From Nymphaea colorata (taxonomy: Eukaryota > Streptophyta > Magnoliopsida > Nymphaeales > Nymphaeaceae), in assembly GCF_008831285.2 (NCBI RefSeq), contig NC_045145.1, forward strand, positions 9,298,802-9,362,801: DNA of 64,000 bases. Direction: 5' to 3'. Position 1 is the first letter of the stretch, and each line of letters begins with the position of its first letter. Below are positions 34,650-47,250 of the stretch, in pieces. The position numbers were made by a program, and so were the translations under genes. The notes beneath the pieces were generated by a model. The model saw only the letters and a program-made list of their open reading frames with translations. It made no database searches and was not told where the DNA came from.

Positions 34650-36400
34650 CAATATTTTTATGGATAAATAATACTACATTTCACACTTCTATTGTCCTCA
34701 ATGTGATAGCTTCAACTTATTTGGTAAAGTAGTCTATTGCTACAAGAAAGTACTTGTGGCCATTTAAAGCTGAAGGGGTTATTTGGTCAATTACATCAAA
34801 AGCCCATAAGGTGAAAGGCTAAGGAGATGTTACTGAGTGCAAGTAGGAAGTCGTTGCATGGATAATAGGGGCACGCAGCAAACACAATTTTTTTGCATAG
34901 TTGGCCAATATATCATCCTACACAAATTATTTGCTTGACAAGGGTATGGCATTCAAGGTGACCCCTACAGTCTCCTCGATGGACTTCTTGAATGACCTCT
35001 TTTGTTTCATCTTCATCAAAACATTGAAAATATCCAGTGTTAATACCCTTTGTACAACACTCTTGCAAAAACAAAATATCTTGTCGACATGCACTGAATT
35101 TCTTTCTACTTTTTCTTAGACATCTCAACAAGGAGCAACCATGTCTCAATATAGCTCTTGATATCAAGATACCAAGGTGTTTTTCCTCCTTAAACATGGT
35201 GGCATTGTTCAATGGTCTGAAAAGTAGGGCCCTCCAATCTACCAATTTCAAAGAATTAATTCATTCAATAGATTTGAGTGAGATAGTAGACCGCAGGCTT
35301 GCTAAACCATCAACAATGGGATTGCTATCCCACTCCAGATAAATTAACTAAATTTCATCAAAATGGCAAACTAATGAGATGGCAATCTCTTGGTAAGGCA
35401 TCAATTTTTAGTCTTTGACCAATCACTCATTATTCACCTGATTGTCAATAAGTTGTGAATCACCAAAGGCATGTCCTTTTTTTACTTGAAAATTTAGTAT
35501 GGTATGAAGTCCTTGAATGAGAGCTTTATACTTTGCCATGTTGTTGATACATGGAAAGTGAAGCTTTAGAGAGTATAAGATTGCAAGATGCATATGTTTG
35601 TCCTTGGTACATTCTTATATTCGTCAAACAACATCTTTCATAATGGAGAAGCTTCTAACATTACTACTTGTTCATGAGGGAAACTACTTGTAACCTCTAT
35701 TTCTTCATCTATGGGAAAGTTTAATAACTTATCGACAATGCATGCTCCTTTATGGATTTTTAGGCTACTTTGCAATGCTCTCATTGAGAAATGGCTGCTA
35801 TAAAATATAATTAAGGGGATTCAACTTGGAAAACACCTTGACTTCACAGGCCAGCAAGTAATGTCTTAGTCTGACATATCCATGCTAGTGCTATGCAAGC
35901 TTTCTATATCGGGGAGTATTTACAATTGTTTCCTCATATTGTGTCAAAATCCACCACATTTTGACTTGTTTATTGTAATGTACAACAAAGGTTTTCCCAG
36001 CACTTGAGATTTAGGATGGGTGAAATCAAGATATTTTTTTATCCTCTCAAATGATTGTTGGCACTGTGGGCACCACTCAAATTTGACTTCATTTCCTCAA
36101 TAACTGATTGAAGGGTTGACATCTCATGGTAAGGTTGGAAATGAACCATCTAGTTGCTTGACTTCATCCTTGTAGGCTCCTTAACTCTTTAATGTTAGTA
36201 GGTGGCAGAATACCAATGATTGCCTTAGCCTTCCATGATCCATTTCAATCCTCTTTTTTGTTGACCATGATGCTGAAAAGGTTGACGGATTTAATTCCAA
36301 GCATGCACTTTTGAAGATTCAAATGAAGCTTATATTTTAAGAGTCACTCAAATGCTTGAGCGAGAGTTTCAACACAACCCTCTTTGGTCTTACATTTAGG
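34650..36400 (-). pseudogene. Ty3/gypsy pol relic, part 2: end of reverse transcriptase, RNase H, integrase
   Basis: On the minus strand from 36390: TKEGCVETLAQAFE, YKLHLNLQKCMLGIKS, IGILPPTNIKELRSLQG and FERIKKYLDFTHPKSQVL are the end of gypsy reverse transcriptase and connection. RNase H follows with YKALIQGLHTILNFQVKKG, GDSQLIDNQVNNE and SNPIVDGLASL (about 35560-35290). The integrase zinc region reads EVIQEVHRGDCRGHLECHTL (about 35010), and the core start YFLVAIDYFTK (about 34750) has a stop where the next Trp belongs. Multiple stops throughout. Confidence 0.85.
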
Positions 36401-36993
36401 TTATGGGACTAGGTTCATACGTGGACTCTCTGACCGGTCCGAACTAGGTCTTAGATATTTAAGCTAGGTTTGGACTTAATGCCTACATGACCTAGGATTT
36501 TTAAAATTATTTACAGATATTGCGTTTGAAAAAAAATTTTAGAGAAAACAACAAGTTAAAATGATTCTTGTATGAGGACCAAGCTAGATTCAAGTTTTCT
36601 CTATAGTTTGCAAACTCGGGAATTGGACTCTGATTGGTAGTCAACTGGGCCAATGGGTTGACTCAGTGACTCGACCGAGTCAAGTACTAAGAATCAGACT
36701 ATCGACATGTAACTGAGTTACCATACTCTAGTTCTCTCTTTCTTTCTATTTCTTCCTCAAATGATCTAATTAACTACTCAATGCTTAAAGACTTGTTGAA
36801 ATCATTAAAATGTAAAAAAAAAAAAAAGTATGTTCTTTTCGAGGTTGGGAGGTCACTGATAGCCCAACCAACCAGCTTTGGAGCATCAAAGTGGGTGAGA
36901 GAGATCAAGGATGAGGCTGGTTTGGGGTTTTGGGCTTGGGGGTTGATGGAAACACAAAAATCCTCAACAAAGGGTCCAACCTCCATCATAAAA

Positions 36994-37118
<125 letters not shown>

Positions 37119-37489
37119 CTTCCTCCCTTTTTTGGTCTTTCCATACTGATTCTAGGAAAACACAAGGTTAAAGTCAAACTTTACCATTAATTTAGCTTTA
37201 TGTTGCCAAAACTCATATTGTCTCTGATGCGGCTGAGTCAACCAAGTCTTCGCCAAGTCAATTGAGTCACCCGAGTCTTGGTGTGGACCGTTTGGGTCCT
37301 AAGTTGTGACCCAGTAAGAGAATGATCCCGACCTGACTCGGGTGACTCCCGAGTCGGATCTCAGGGTTTGCCAACTAGGGTTTTGCAATACCTAGGTTGA
37401 TGCACATAAGGTATGCTACTTGATAGACCTAGTCTGGTTTCAGACAATGGGTGTTTGTGGGTGCAAGTGGTTCAGTGCATGTTAAACAA

Positions 37490-37890
37490 GATATGCAATC
37501 CATGACTAAAGAAAGCAAGAAGGAAAACTATATTCTATATGCATGATTTAAGTAAAAACTAAATAAACAAAAACATGAGAGAAAGAGACAAGAAAGAGAG
37601 GGGCATATCTACCCTAAAGACATTGAAATAAATCTAATTTAGAAAATAAACATGCTGCATAAATAAACTAAACTAAACATGCTAGAAACGAAAAGAAAAC
37701 TAAACTACATGACAAGCGCAAAAACTATATTAAACATGCATAAAGAAAAAGAACTAAATTGCAAAAAAGAAAAGAAAGTAGTTGAAAAAAGACATTATCT
37801 AAAGCTGGTGCTCTAGCTGAGCCCACTCCCGCGACCCCCATACTGAGTCTAGCTGTGTCTAAGTTTATTGCTAATGCATCTCAAATAAAA
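37490..37890. repeat. A-rich dispersed repeat, copy 1
   Basis: Similar by eye to 49850-50340 in the same orientation: both have a CATTTGAAATAAATCT-like block (37620), AAACATGCT/AAGCATGCT runs, GAACTAAATTGCA followed by an AAGAAAAGAAAG tract, and a start of GCCGTGACC/GCCCACTCC-type GC-rich DNA after it. Probably part of one LTR-element family. Confidence 0.65.
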
Positions 37891-38008
37891 ACTTAGACCG
37901 TGACTCTTAAAAATTTAACTTGGTTTCAGCTCGACCTTTTTTGAGTACCCAGTTGAAATTTTACCAATTTTTTTGGTTTCTCCAACAATAACTCAAGTGC
38001 GTAGCACT

Positions 38009-38298
38009 AAAGGAAAGGAGTAGCCCTATTTATAGGAGAGAGAAGAGGCAAAACCACTTGGGATTTGTGATACATTACTATACTTTTTAGTTCACTCTCT
38101 CCTCCTCAACACTCCAAACCATAGATTAGAAGTATATTTTCAAACGAATTTTTAAAGGAAAGGAGTAGCCCTATTTATAGGAGAGAGAAGAGGCAAAACC
38201 ACTTGGGATTTGTGATACATTACTATACTTTTTAGTTCACTCTCTCCTCCTCAACACTCCAAACCATAGATTAGAAGTATATTTTCAAACGAATTTTT
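38009..38298. repeat. perfect 145-bp tandem duplication with minus-strand TATA box
   Basis: 38009-38153 and 38154-38298 are identical over 145 bp. Each copy holds CCCTATTTATAGGAG, which on the minus strand is a consensus-like TATA box (CTATAAATAG). The neighbourhood looks like LTR DNA, so this may be a doubled LTR promoter. Confidence 0.95.
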
Positions 38299-39669
38299 CT
38301 TGTTGAGATCTCATCTAAACTCCGAATTTGATTCCATGAAAAGCTAAACATGCACATAGTAGTGTTGATCAATTCTTGATAAAATATTTGGATTGACATT
38401 TGAAGTGAAAATATGATGAGGAGAAAACACACTTTTAAACATTATACTAAAACTTGATATAAACCAAAAAAGTGTTTGTTCCGGCCACATATGGATATCG
38501 AATTCAATTTTGCCTACTCTGGAGCTCTCAGCAAAGAACTCTATATGTTTCAAGTGCTTACGAGTGAACTGACATTAATCATGGATTGAGAAAATAACAA
38601 TACATCTTTTATATATAATGTGCATTAAGCTTGCATGTGGATCTTAGATTTGGGTTTGATATTGAGACCTAGTTTTGGGTCAATATCTAAGTAAAGTTAT
38701 AGAAGATAAACCCAAATATGGACTAAAATTTGGATTATGATTGGATTTCTAGGATCTAAAATGAGAATAATGGATCTGGATCTATAAAGATAGATCAAAT
38801 CTGAGACTTGATTTTGAAATCCAAACATAGAAATAAGACTTGGATATATTGTCTGCATCAGAAGTATGAAATGGAGACATAAAAATTGCATAGACCTAGA
38901 ACTAGCTCAAGCACGGCTAGGTGGGTTCAAACTGCATGACATGGATCGGACTTTGTTAGGTTCAGCTTTTGAAAAACTAGGTTCAAACCCAGGTTGGGCA
39001 CAGGCTCAACCAAGGTGTTGTCTTTGGAAAATTCAGTTTTAATGAGAAATTCAGGTAGGCTAAGCCTAGCTTACACCTACGAGATTGAAGAAATGTATAC
39101 AAACACTAACTTATGTTCATGTATCTCCTAATATAGGTTTCATAAAAATTCATACATGGTGGAAAACGGTCAAAATACCCTTGTGTGTGATTTTAGGCTG
39201 AAACAAGTTCAAATAAGGGGATTGGTTTAAAATAAGGTTCTAGAATCAAAGAAATCCTAAACAAATGTATACATCACCTATACCCTATGTTTGTGTAGAA
39301 GAATATCGCTCTAAAAAAATAAGAATTTTGCCCTTGTGTGTATTTCTAGAGTTTCAGATGAATTTTCTCGATCTGACTGACCCAAACTATAGCCAGGCTC
39401 CTAAATAGGCTTTGGTTAAAATTTTGCTAAAGAATTCTTCCTAGATTGCTTTGAAAAACAAAACAAGTTTTTATGCAGCCATATGCGGCATGTTTTTAAA
39501 GGGATGTCAAGAAAGGCCATAAAAATCTAGTTTTTATTGAATTTTCACATGTAGAGCTAAGGGTACATGGAAAAGCTACTTACCTATAAGGACATGCTGA
39601 AATATCGAAAAAAAAAGTCGCTTCAATTTTGCAAAATTGAGCTCGATAGCGGTTTATAGAGTATTGCCA

Positions 39670-39832
39670 CTGAGGTAGAACCATGTTTATCACTCTTTCC
39701 GGTTGAGCTCAAATTGTTAAAAACAAGAGAGAGAAGCACTAGGAATTAAATTGAACTCAAACCGGGATAAATGAACTCAAACCGAGCTAAACAAAGCTTG
39801 CTTTATACATGATAAACATGGTTCTACCTCAG
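39670..39832. repeat. fold-back with perfect 23-bp arms
   Basis: CTGAGGTAGAACCATGTTTA (39670 on, 23 bp to 39692) is exactly inverted at 39810-39832, with a 117-bp spacer. A second, outer pair, TATTGCCACTG at about 39663 and CAGTGGCAATA at about 39893, is also inverted. Confidence 0.92.
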
Positions 39833-40429
39833 TTTTAATTCACTCTTTCAGGTTGAGATAAAATTCCCAAAATAGGAGAGAGCGAGACCCAGTGGCAATA
39901 TGCAAGTTAGTATAGAACTACTGGGTGACTCAAGATAAGTAAAACAAAACTCTCTCTCCATTAAGGTAAGCTTGTCTTGGCTTGACTGAGCTAAAGATCA
40001 CAGCTTTAAGTTATATGAGCTATGAGCTAGAAGAGAGCTAGCTTCAAACTAGGACAGCCCTAGTGAGCGGATTTTGACAACTCCTAAGGTCATGTAAAGT
40101 TGAGAAATGACCTAATTACTCAAATTTTAAGCTATTATTAGAATTTTGGTGAAAAATCCATACTATCTTGGTCGAGATGCTAGGATGTATGGGCACAATG
40201 GTAGTTTTCAGCTTGGACAGTCTAGGTGATATGGGGTTTCGGTGTTTAATTCTGGTGTAAAAAGTGCTTGTTTGGCTCAAAAATGACCCTTTATTCTTGA
40301 AATTGGTCTTTCAAAAAATCAATTTTGAAAATCTCATGGTGAAGGGTTAAATTGTCATTTGGACTTCTGAATTGTTTGAGTGTTCACAAGTATGTTGCCT
40401 CAATATTCCCTTAACCCAAATAGCATTAC

Positions 40430-41150
40430 TGTGAAATACAAAATGCCTCATAGCATGTTGAATGAGGTTTTGTCTGATCTTTGACATACTTTAATCTGGT
40501 TGTATCCGGAGTATCCATCCATAAATGAGAACATTATGTATCTTATTATAGTGTCCTCCAAATTGATATTCAGGAGATGATAATCATCTATTGGTGTAGC
40601 CTTGTTTTTGCCGCAAAAGTCAATTTATAACCTAATTTTGTCATTTTTCTTTGGGACATCCACGATGTTAGCCAGCCACTCAAGATAATTGATTGTGCAG
40701 ATGAATTTGACCTTCAACAAACTATTCCAAACCTTCTTTAACTGGTCCTTCTAGTCTAGGATATAGCTTGCATAGTTTTTGTTTCACAAGTTTGCAGTCA
40801 GGCCTAAAGGGTAGGCAATACTCAAATAATTTGGGGTTTCAAGCCCAATATATCATCATATGTCAATGCAAAGGCATTGTAATGGCTCACAAGGAAATCG
40901 ATCAACTTCTTTCTTTCTTCTATTAATAGACTAGCACTAATTATAAAACTTTAAGGTTTTCACTAGTTCTGATGTAAATTTCCTCAAGCAGGTCTTTAAC
41001 TGAGGCCGATAGGTACACTTGTTTGTGAATTTGGGAATTCTATCAATTATGACTCGGGTGTCTCTATAATCTTCATACTATCAACTGCTTAGCTGATAGA
41101 TGATTTTTGGGGAGCCTTCCAAGGGAAAGGACAAAAGTGAGACATGTTTA
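40430..41150 (-). pseudogene. Ty3/gypsy reverse transcriptase relic, N-terminal part
   Basis: On the minus strand from about 40915: LVSHYNAFALTYDDILGLKP, VKQKLCKLYPRLEG-like residues over two frames, EWLANIVDVPKKNDKIRL, NKATPIDDYHLLNINLEDTI and FSFMDGYSGYNQIK, then YFTVMLFG at about 40430. These are consecutive blocks of gypsy reverse transcriptase, up to the motif just before the catalytic YVDD region, which is not present here. Several stops. The continuing part lies at 36390. Confidence 0.87.
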
Positions 41151-41519
41151 CATCCTAAGAAGAGAGAACTAGCAAATTGAAAGACAAGAAAAAAAAATTA
41201 ATGAAAAAAAAATTCACTTTCATTGCTTGTAAAATGTCTTTGCAATACAAAAGAAGGGTCTCCTATGAAACTAGATGACAGCCAAGACAGAACAAAATGG
41301 AAGGATTACAAAAAGGAACAGAAATGGTGAACATCAGTGGCCAACAATGCCTTATTCATGTCTTCTCCAAGTATCCCAGTCCTTTGGTGGCCCTCTAGGA
41401 ATGGATGGGAATTGTTACAAGAATGCCATCATCTTTTTTGCCAATAATGGTGACTTGATGTTAGCCACTCCTCAAAAGCATATGAAACCCTTTAAGTTTT
41501 TGCATGATATGAGCATATA

Positions 41520-42170
41520 GTGAGTGCTCTTTATAATCACGGCAATTGCTGGAGACCATATTGGTACCTTTGGATGATTCACCTATCTCCAGGCTCTATA
41601 AGTGGCTCTAAGTCAGCTTCTTCTTTTTTCTCAATGCTTTGCACATTTATAAACAATGTTGGCTTAGGAAACATTGGTTGCAGGAACCTTTCAATTAGAT
41701 CTTCCCCACATATTGTGACAATAGATTGACCAAAGTTCCACTTGATTCACTGATTGAGGGTAGAAGGAATCCTATGTACTTCATGTATCCATGGATGCTC
41801 TAGAAGCCAATTGTAGGTGGGAGGCACATCTACAACATGAAAAGTGATACCATGTTGGGTGTGTTGGATAATCACTTTCATATGGAGGACCCCCTTGCAA
41901 TCCCTACTCCAGCCATCGTAACATATATTTTGATATTGCTAAGGTTATATTCTCCCTTACAAAACCCTAGCGTCTCGGCTGGTAACTCAGGAAAGATATC
42001 CATGCTACTACCTCCATTGATCAGTACACATGTCATAGTCATCTTGCTGATCTTTACAACAACGTAGAGTGCTTCAGCATGACAGTATCTCCATTTCAGG
42101 AGGTCCTTTCCAATGAAGTTGATTGATTGATCATTTGAAGCACGAACCTAGACTTCTTCAGTAAAACATT
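41520..42170 (-). pseudogene. Ty3/gypsy gag-protease region relic
   Basis: Minus strand: HAEALYVVVKISKMTMTCVL, then INGGSSMDIFPELPAETLGF, the retropepsin active-site region with Asn in place of the catalytic Asp (about 42020), then VVDVPPTYNWLLEHPWIHEV and RIPSTLNQ followed by a stop (about 41850-41750), and IVTICGEDLIERFLQPMF. Same order and strand as the reverse transcriptase relic, so part of the same element. Defective. Confidence 0.82.
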
Positions 42171-42199
42171 CTTCTATGGAATAAGCTTCTCCCATGAAG

Positions 42200-45100
42200 C
42201 ATGGCTCTTTAGCTTCACTAGAGATTTGATCATCTTGCAAAAGGAATGATATGGGAATTGCAAGTGGACATCTTGAGCTGCCTCGGTTTCCAATCTATCA
42301 TTCATCATGTTCCTTTTCATGCACTCTGCATTGGGGAAGACACTTCTGCTATTATAACCAAATCTTGTCTTCTTCTTTTTTGCTTTGGATGCCCTTACCT
42401 TATCTTTTGGGCTGTTTCTAGTGTTGGTATGGACAAGCTATTAGTTGAGACTAAGTTGCTGCTAGAAAAATATTCTTTACCCTTCTTATTTTTCTTTTTG
42501 GTTTCTTTTTCTTAAGTGGGGACACCTTGGGTTTTTCTCCTTACTAGTTTGTTAAGTCAGAATTCTAGTTTGTATCACCAACTATAATGGAAGGCATGTT
42601 GCTTTTCTTGTTTTTATTTTTTATTCTGGTCATTTCATTTACAGCCCTAGAGTAATTATCGACACTTTATCTTGCTCTTGTTCTCTCTTGAATTGTTCCA
42701 TGAACAATCTAAACATATAATAGCTCTCTTGTTTGATTTCAAGGAGACCTTATACGTCCTGCATAGGAATTAAAGAAATGCCTAAGTGATTTGTTTAGCT
42801 AGGGATATTGTCTCAACCATCTTGTTGGCCTTCAAATTTCACATTGAGAAAAAAAAAATCCATTGGAAAGAAATGACTACAAATGAAAATTTATATTCCA
42901 TTGAGAATAGAAGATTACGTACAGAGAAAATAATGACTGGCCAATGGTGACATGGACTAAGACATGAGGGGGAGAAGAACAATGTGATAAGGGGAAATAT
43001 CCAGGGAGACTAGATGGTAATCGATTGGCATCTCACCACTTAGTATATTATTTTCTAATTGTCGGCCTTTAAATCATGTGTAAGATATCTGACTGGTCTC
43101 ATTCTTGTTGAGCCATGCATACAGTGCTCCTCATTGAGGAGAACTGAGATTGAACTCTAGTGTAGCTTTGATTGGTGCATGCAAGAAGACCTTCTTCTGT
43201 ACTTTAGAAAATTGTCGATGCATATGTCGCCATGGTAATCGACAACAAACTGGGGTCTAATAAGCATGGTTTGGCCATTGTGATGTGAGTGTATCTAGGG
43301 GATCCTGATGATGATCAAAATAATGTCAAACGATCTCCTCTTCATCTAACAGCTCAATCAACCAGTGGTACTACTCCATGGCTGTCAATGCTCTATTTGT
43401 GTTTATGAGCAAACTGGCTCATGATCTTGCATTTTTGAGAAACCATGACTGCGGGGCACATGTGCATCTTACTATAAGATCTAGATCTCTAATGGCAAAG
43501 CAACTGAGCCACAATAAAGATTAGTCAAAACTATCATTGCTATCAACAAGTGTCTCATCCCAGCATGCCCCACATTTGGAAAAGTTGGGCAATATGAACA
43601 TCTTCATGGTCGATACCATTGGTGAAGAGAATCACTCTCACTATGCAGATTATCATAGACTGCTTGATTCTTTTAGTTGTCTTCTAAGACAAGGTAGATG
43701 GGTCAACATATGATCAAATTCTTCATAGAGGCCCTTCAAAACAATACCTTGATTCCCATTTTCTTTTACAAGGGGCTAAGTCTTGTGGCTGGAGAAGTGA
43801 GTTATGAGGTCATTTACTTTGACTTCAATCGGGTTCTTGAGGAACTGCTTCTCCTTGGATCATTCAAGCTGTAAGTCTAAGTAGGAAGGTCCAATATCTC
43901 AGCAAATTCATCAAGAAATATATCATTTCTCTTCAAAAACCAAAGGTGGAGGTTTTTGGATTGCAACGATTTGCATTCTTTTGTTGCTACTAACTCCAAT
44001 GAACATTATTGGAGGTAAAAAGAGCACATCCAAGAAAAGGTGGGAAGGCAAGACTGGTTTCATTTGGGAGCCAAAGGTCTAGACTTAAAGGATACATAAT
44101 AGATCAGTTAGGTCCCTCCCCAAAGAGGATGTGATATAAGAGAGGTATATGGTCCTAGTTGGGATAAAATGTTTGTGTTACGCTTGTCCACTATCAAGGT
44201 ATTTCTATATAGCCTAGCCAAAGAAGCTTAGTAATGGCATAGACTTCTCCATTAGGTAACTAAAGGTAGGGTTCTCATTTCATCTTGGTCTGATGTTGAT
44301 ATATTACAAGTTACTATTTATTGTACTAATGTGGACATCTCGGCCTATAGTTGGTCTAGTTGTAAGGTTCAGTCTTGTTGTACAGCCTAAGGTCAAGCCC
44401 GACAATGTGATATCCACAACAAATTTGTGAGGGGTATGTTAACATCTGAACAAGCCACAAAAATAGTGCGCAATAATGTAATAGGGTATAAAATGACGAT
44501 TAAATAAAGAAAGACAGCAACATTATTTTCAGTCCAGCCCTAAATTGAGGAGGTTGTATTTGACCATAGATCTAGGTAAACATGGTTGATCCTCTTCAGT
44601 TAATCTTAGGTGAAAGCAAGTAAATACAACTAACCATGTCTAAAAATATATACAATGCAAAGCTAAAAGAGGTGTACAGTTAATGCCAGTAATAAAGACA
44701 ATATTAAAGTGACTAAAAATGCAACAATAGTGCCCATAGCCAAACAATGTTGAGTCCCATCACAATCACCATCTGTTTGCATCCAAAAATTTCTTTTTGT
44801 TTTTGCCAAAGACAATTTGTTTTTAAAGTATGAAAAAGGGGTCCACTCATTGATACGAGATTCAGCGATTCCTTGTGTCTTTAACTGGGGTAACCAAACC
44901 AATAACTATGTACATTCTTGTTGTACTTACATATTCACTTAAGTATTGTCCTTAACCTATAAGCAGTGCAGTGCATGGTAAATACTTTTAAAATATTTTT
45001 ACAAGGATTTTAAAGCTTTGTAAAGAGAAAAGAGGTTAAGCCATTAGAAGGCAAAAGAGGTCAAAGCAAAATATTTGGAGTGAAATAACCTTAGCTTGGT

Positions 45101-46250
45101 GAGACGTTTGATTTCAAAATGGAAAATTTAGGTTAAGCATAAATTAATCTTTTGAAAGAAAAGTTATTTGAAATTTTAAAGAAAAGTAGGATGACTTTAG
45201 GCCAAGGAAAATAGGAGTTAAAAAATCTAGACTTTGAATAAGTGAGAGATTGAGAGAGAGATTCAAATAGAGAGGCTTAAAAAAGAGAGAGATTCAAAGA
45301 GGGGGATAATTTTGATACACACACGCACACACTATTTACATACATAAATATAGGGTGCTTTGATATATTTTTTAGGAAATCGGCTATTGTCTTCTTTCCA
45401 TCATTCTTTATGGACTACTGATAGGATGGTTGATACATGGTTTATTAAAGATGACATGTAGATGCGTACATATTTGTAGGGTTTTATCAGGTTGGATGAG
45501 CCCCAACATCAAAAATCAATATGAATCACATTCCTAGACTATCACCATCATCATTTAATCATTAAAAAAAATGAAAAATCAGTCATTCATATGTGCTCAC
45601 CATCCACTTCGTAGAGATATAAGCAAAATAAGCATTATGATATTTTTATAAAAAAAGAAAACACTTACTGTGCCTATCTAGATTTAGAGGAGAAAAGTAA
45701 GGGTTTATGTCTCCTTTTTCAAGCTCCTGGTGCACTCAAGGACGGCTCTTAACTGTGAAGGACAGATTTTAAGTGCCCCTTTCCATGGTCATAGCAAGAA
45801 AAAACAAAAGAGGGAGCAAAGATAGAATGACTACATACCTTGTGATGGTGCACATAGTCGAAGAAGAGATGGTTCCTTCGCTTCCTTTGGGCAATAAGAC
45901 CTCCAAATGAGGATTCCAGCAAGTTGAATAAGGTTCCCTCATGCCCCTTCAAGGCCTCATGTTGCTGGAAATGGGAGGTTGAGGTTGAAGAAGAAGAAGA
46001 AATCGAAGGAAGACGACCAAGGAGGAGGGGGGAAAAGGCTCAAACGGTTCTCCAAGAGCTCACGAATGGAAATCCATGGGTATCGACAGAGGAAGATGGA
46101 GCTAAAATTCAAATTTTGAATTTTTTTAAGAATTATTGTGAATTTTCCAAATTTTTAAATTCCTTTATAAAGAAAATAATTTTTGACTGATGGGAGATTG
46201 GCCGTCATCCTTGCCACAAGGACAAAAGGGGCCCAATGGCCAAAGAGCCA
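42200..46250. other. about 4 kb without recognised gene
   Basis: Possibly the upstream gag/LTR part of the gypsy relic, but I saw no decisive motif. ORFs are short and unconvincing. An AC-rich short tract occurs near 45315. Confidence 0.45.
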
Positions 46251-46259
46251 GTTTTGTGG

Positions 46260-46480
46260 GGGCGATGTATAGCAGCGGAAATGATTGTCGATAACATATA
46301 CCAGTGGTTTTGACATCACTGTATTTCCCGCCAATTGACCGAAATGCATCAGCGGCATATCCACTGGTATATGCCGCTTTTGGCCTGCTACCGAGTGTCC
46401 TCAGTCAAGGCACTATGCAGTCTGCAACGTGCTATGTGCTGCTGAGCTCGGCGAAAGGGAACTGAGTGCCCCTGTCCCAG
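46260..46480. repeat. GC-rich patch with nested inverted repeats
   Basis: AGCGGCATAT (46351-46360) and ATATGCCGCT (46369-46378) form a perfect 10-bp hairpin with an 8-base loop. CATATACCAGTGG (46295-46307) is inverted at CCACTGGTATATG (46361-46373). This kind of GGCATAT subterminal pattern resembles that of some CACTA elements, but no CACTA termini were proven. Confidence 0.85.
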
Positions 46481-46539
46481 GTGGGTCCCACACAGGTCCT
46501 AGCTTGTAACATTTTAGGTAAAATGTTAAATGGTCTTTT

Positions 46540-47250
46540 CATTTTAGGTTCATTTCGGAACTGGATTGGATTTTCTTAAATGGGAAAAGGTCTGGATTGA
46601 TGCCGATGGTTTGGATATTGGGTTTAGACCTAGGTTTAGGCTCGGAGTGTGAGTTTTAGATCTGGTTTTGGTGTTTCACGAAGCAGAATTGGATCGAAAA
46701 ATGACGTAGAGCTCATACGTTTGTCTGGGGTCACGAATCAAAATATGTTTCTAGAAATTGACTGTCGGGCTCGGTTTTGGGATTTTGGGTCAGAATTTTG
46801 ATTTTGGATCCACATTTTGATTTTTGAACCTACCTTGTATCTGAAAGCGCTTTTTTGGATTTTGGAACTGAATCTCAATTTTTTTCGGTCTAGCTGTGGC
46901 TATGGGACCAGGGTTTGGATCTAAGGTCTGATATTGAATCAATGGCTAGGGTATGGATCCGGGTTCAGATCTAAGGCTTAGTTTTACACGTAGGGGTAGG
47001 ATTTTGGATCCAGATCCGAGGCTCATGCTTGAACCTAAAGTTAGGATTTGGTTCTAAATTTGTTTAGAGGGTGCTGATTTGGATCTAGAAATGGGATTTT
47101 GGTCTAGATCTGGATCTAGGGACATGATTTGTATCTAGAGCCTGGAATTGGATCCAGATCTGGATATAATGCCCCAATTTGGTTCTCTACCTGAGTCTTA
47201 GGCTGGGTTTGGGTCGAAACTCCAGAATTAGATCTAAATGGATTCCAAAC
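46540..47250 (+). repeat. GATC-rich degenerate repeat region, orientation A
   Basis: Fourteen GATC sites by eye in about 700 bp, in contexts such as TTTGGATCTAG, GGATCCAGATCTGG and TAGATCTGGATCTAGGG. The pattern looks like a decayed short-period repeat. It ends near AATTTTGGGGTCACTACA (47383-47400). Confidence 0.75.

Noticed and set aside
41275-42067. Plus-strand ORFs (81, 69, 76 codons)
   Set aside because: They lie opposite the minus-strand gypsy protease/RT relic, whose motifs are clear.
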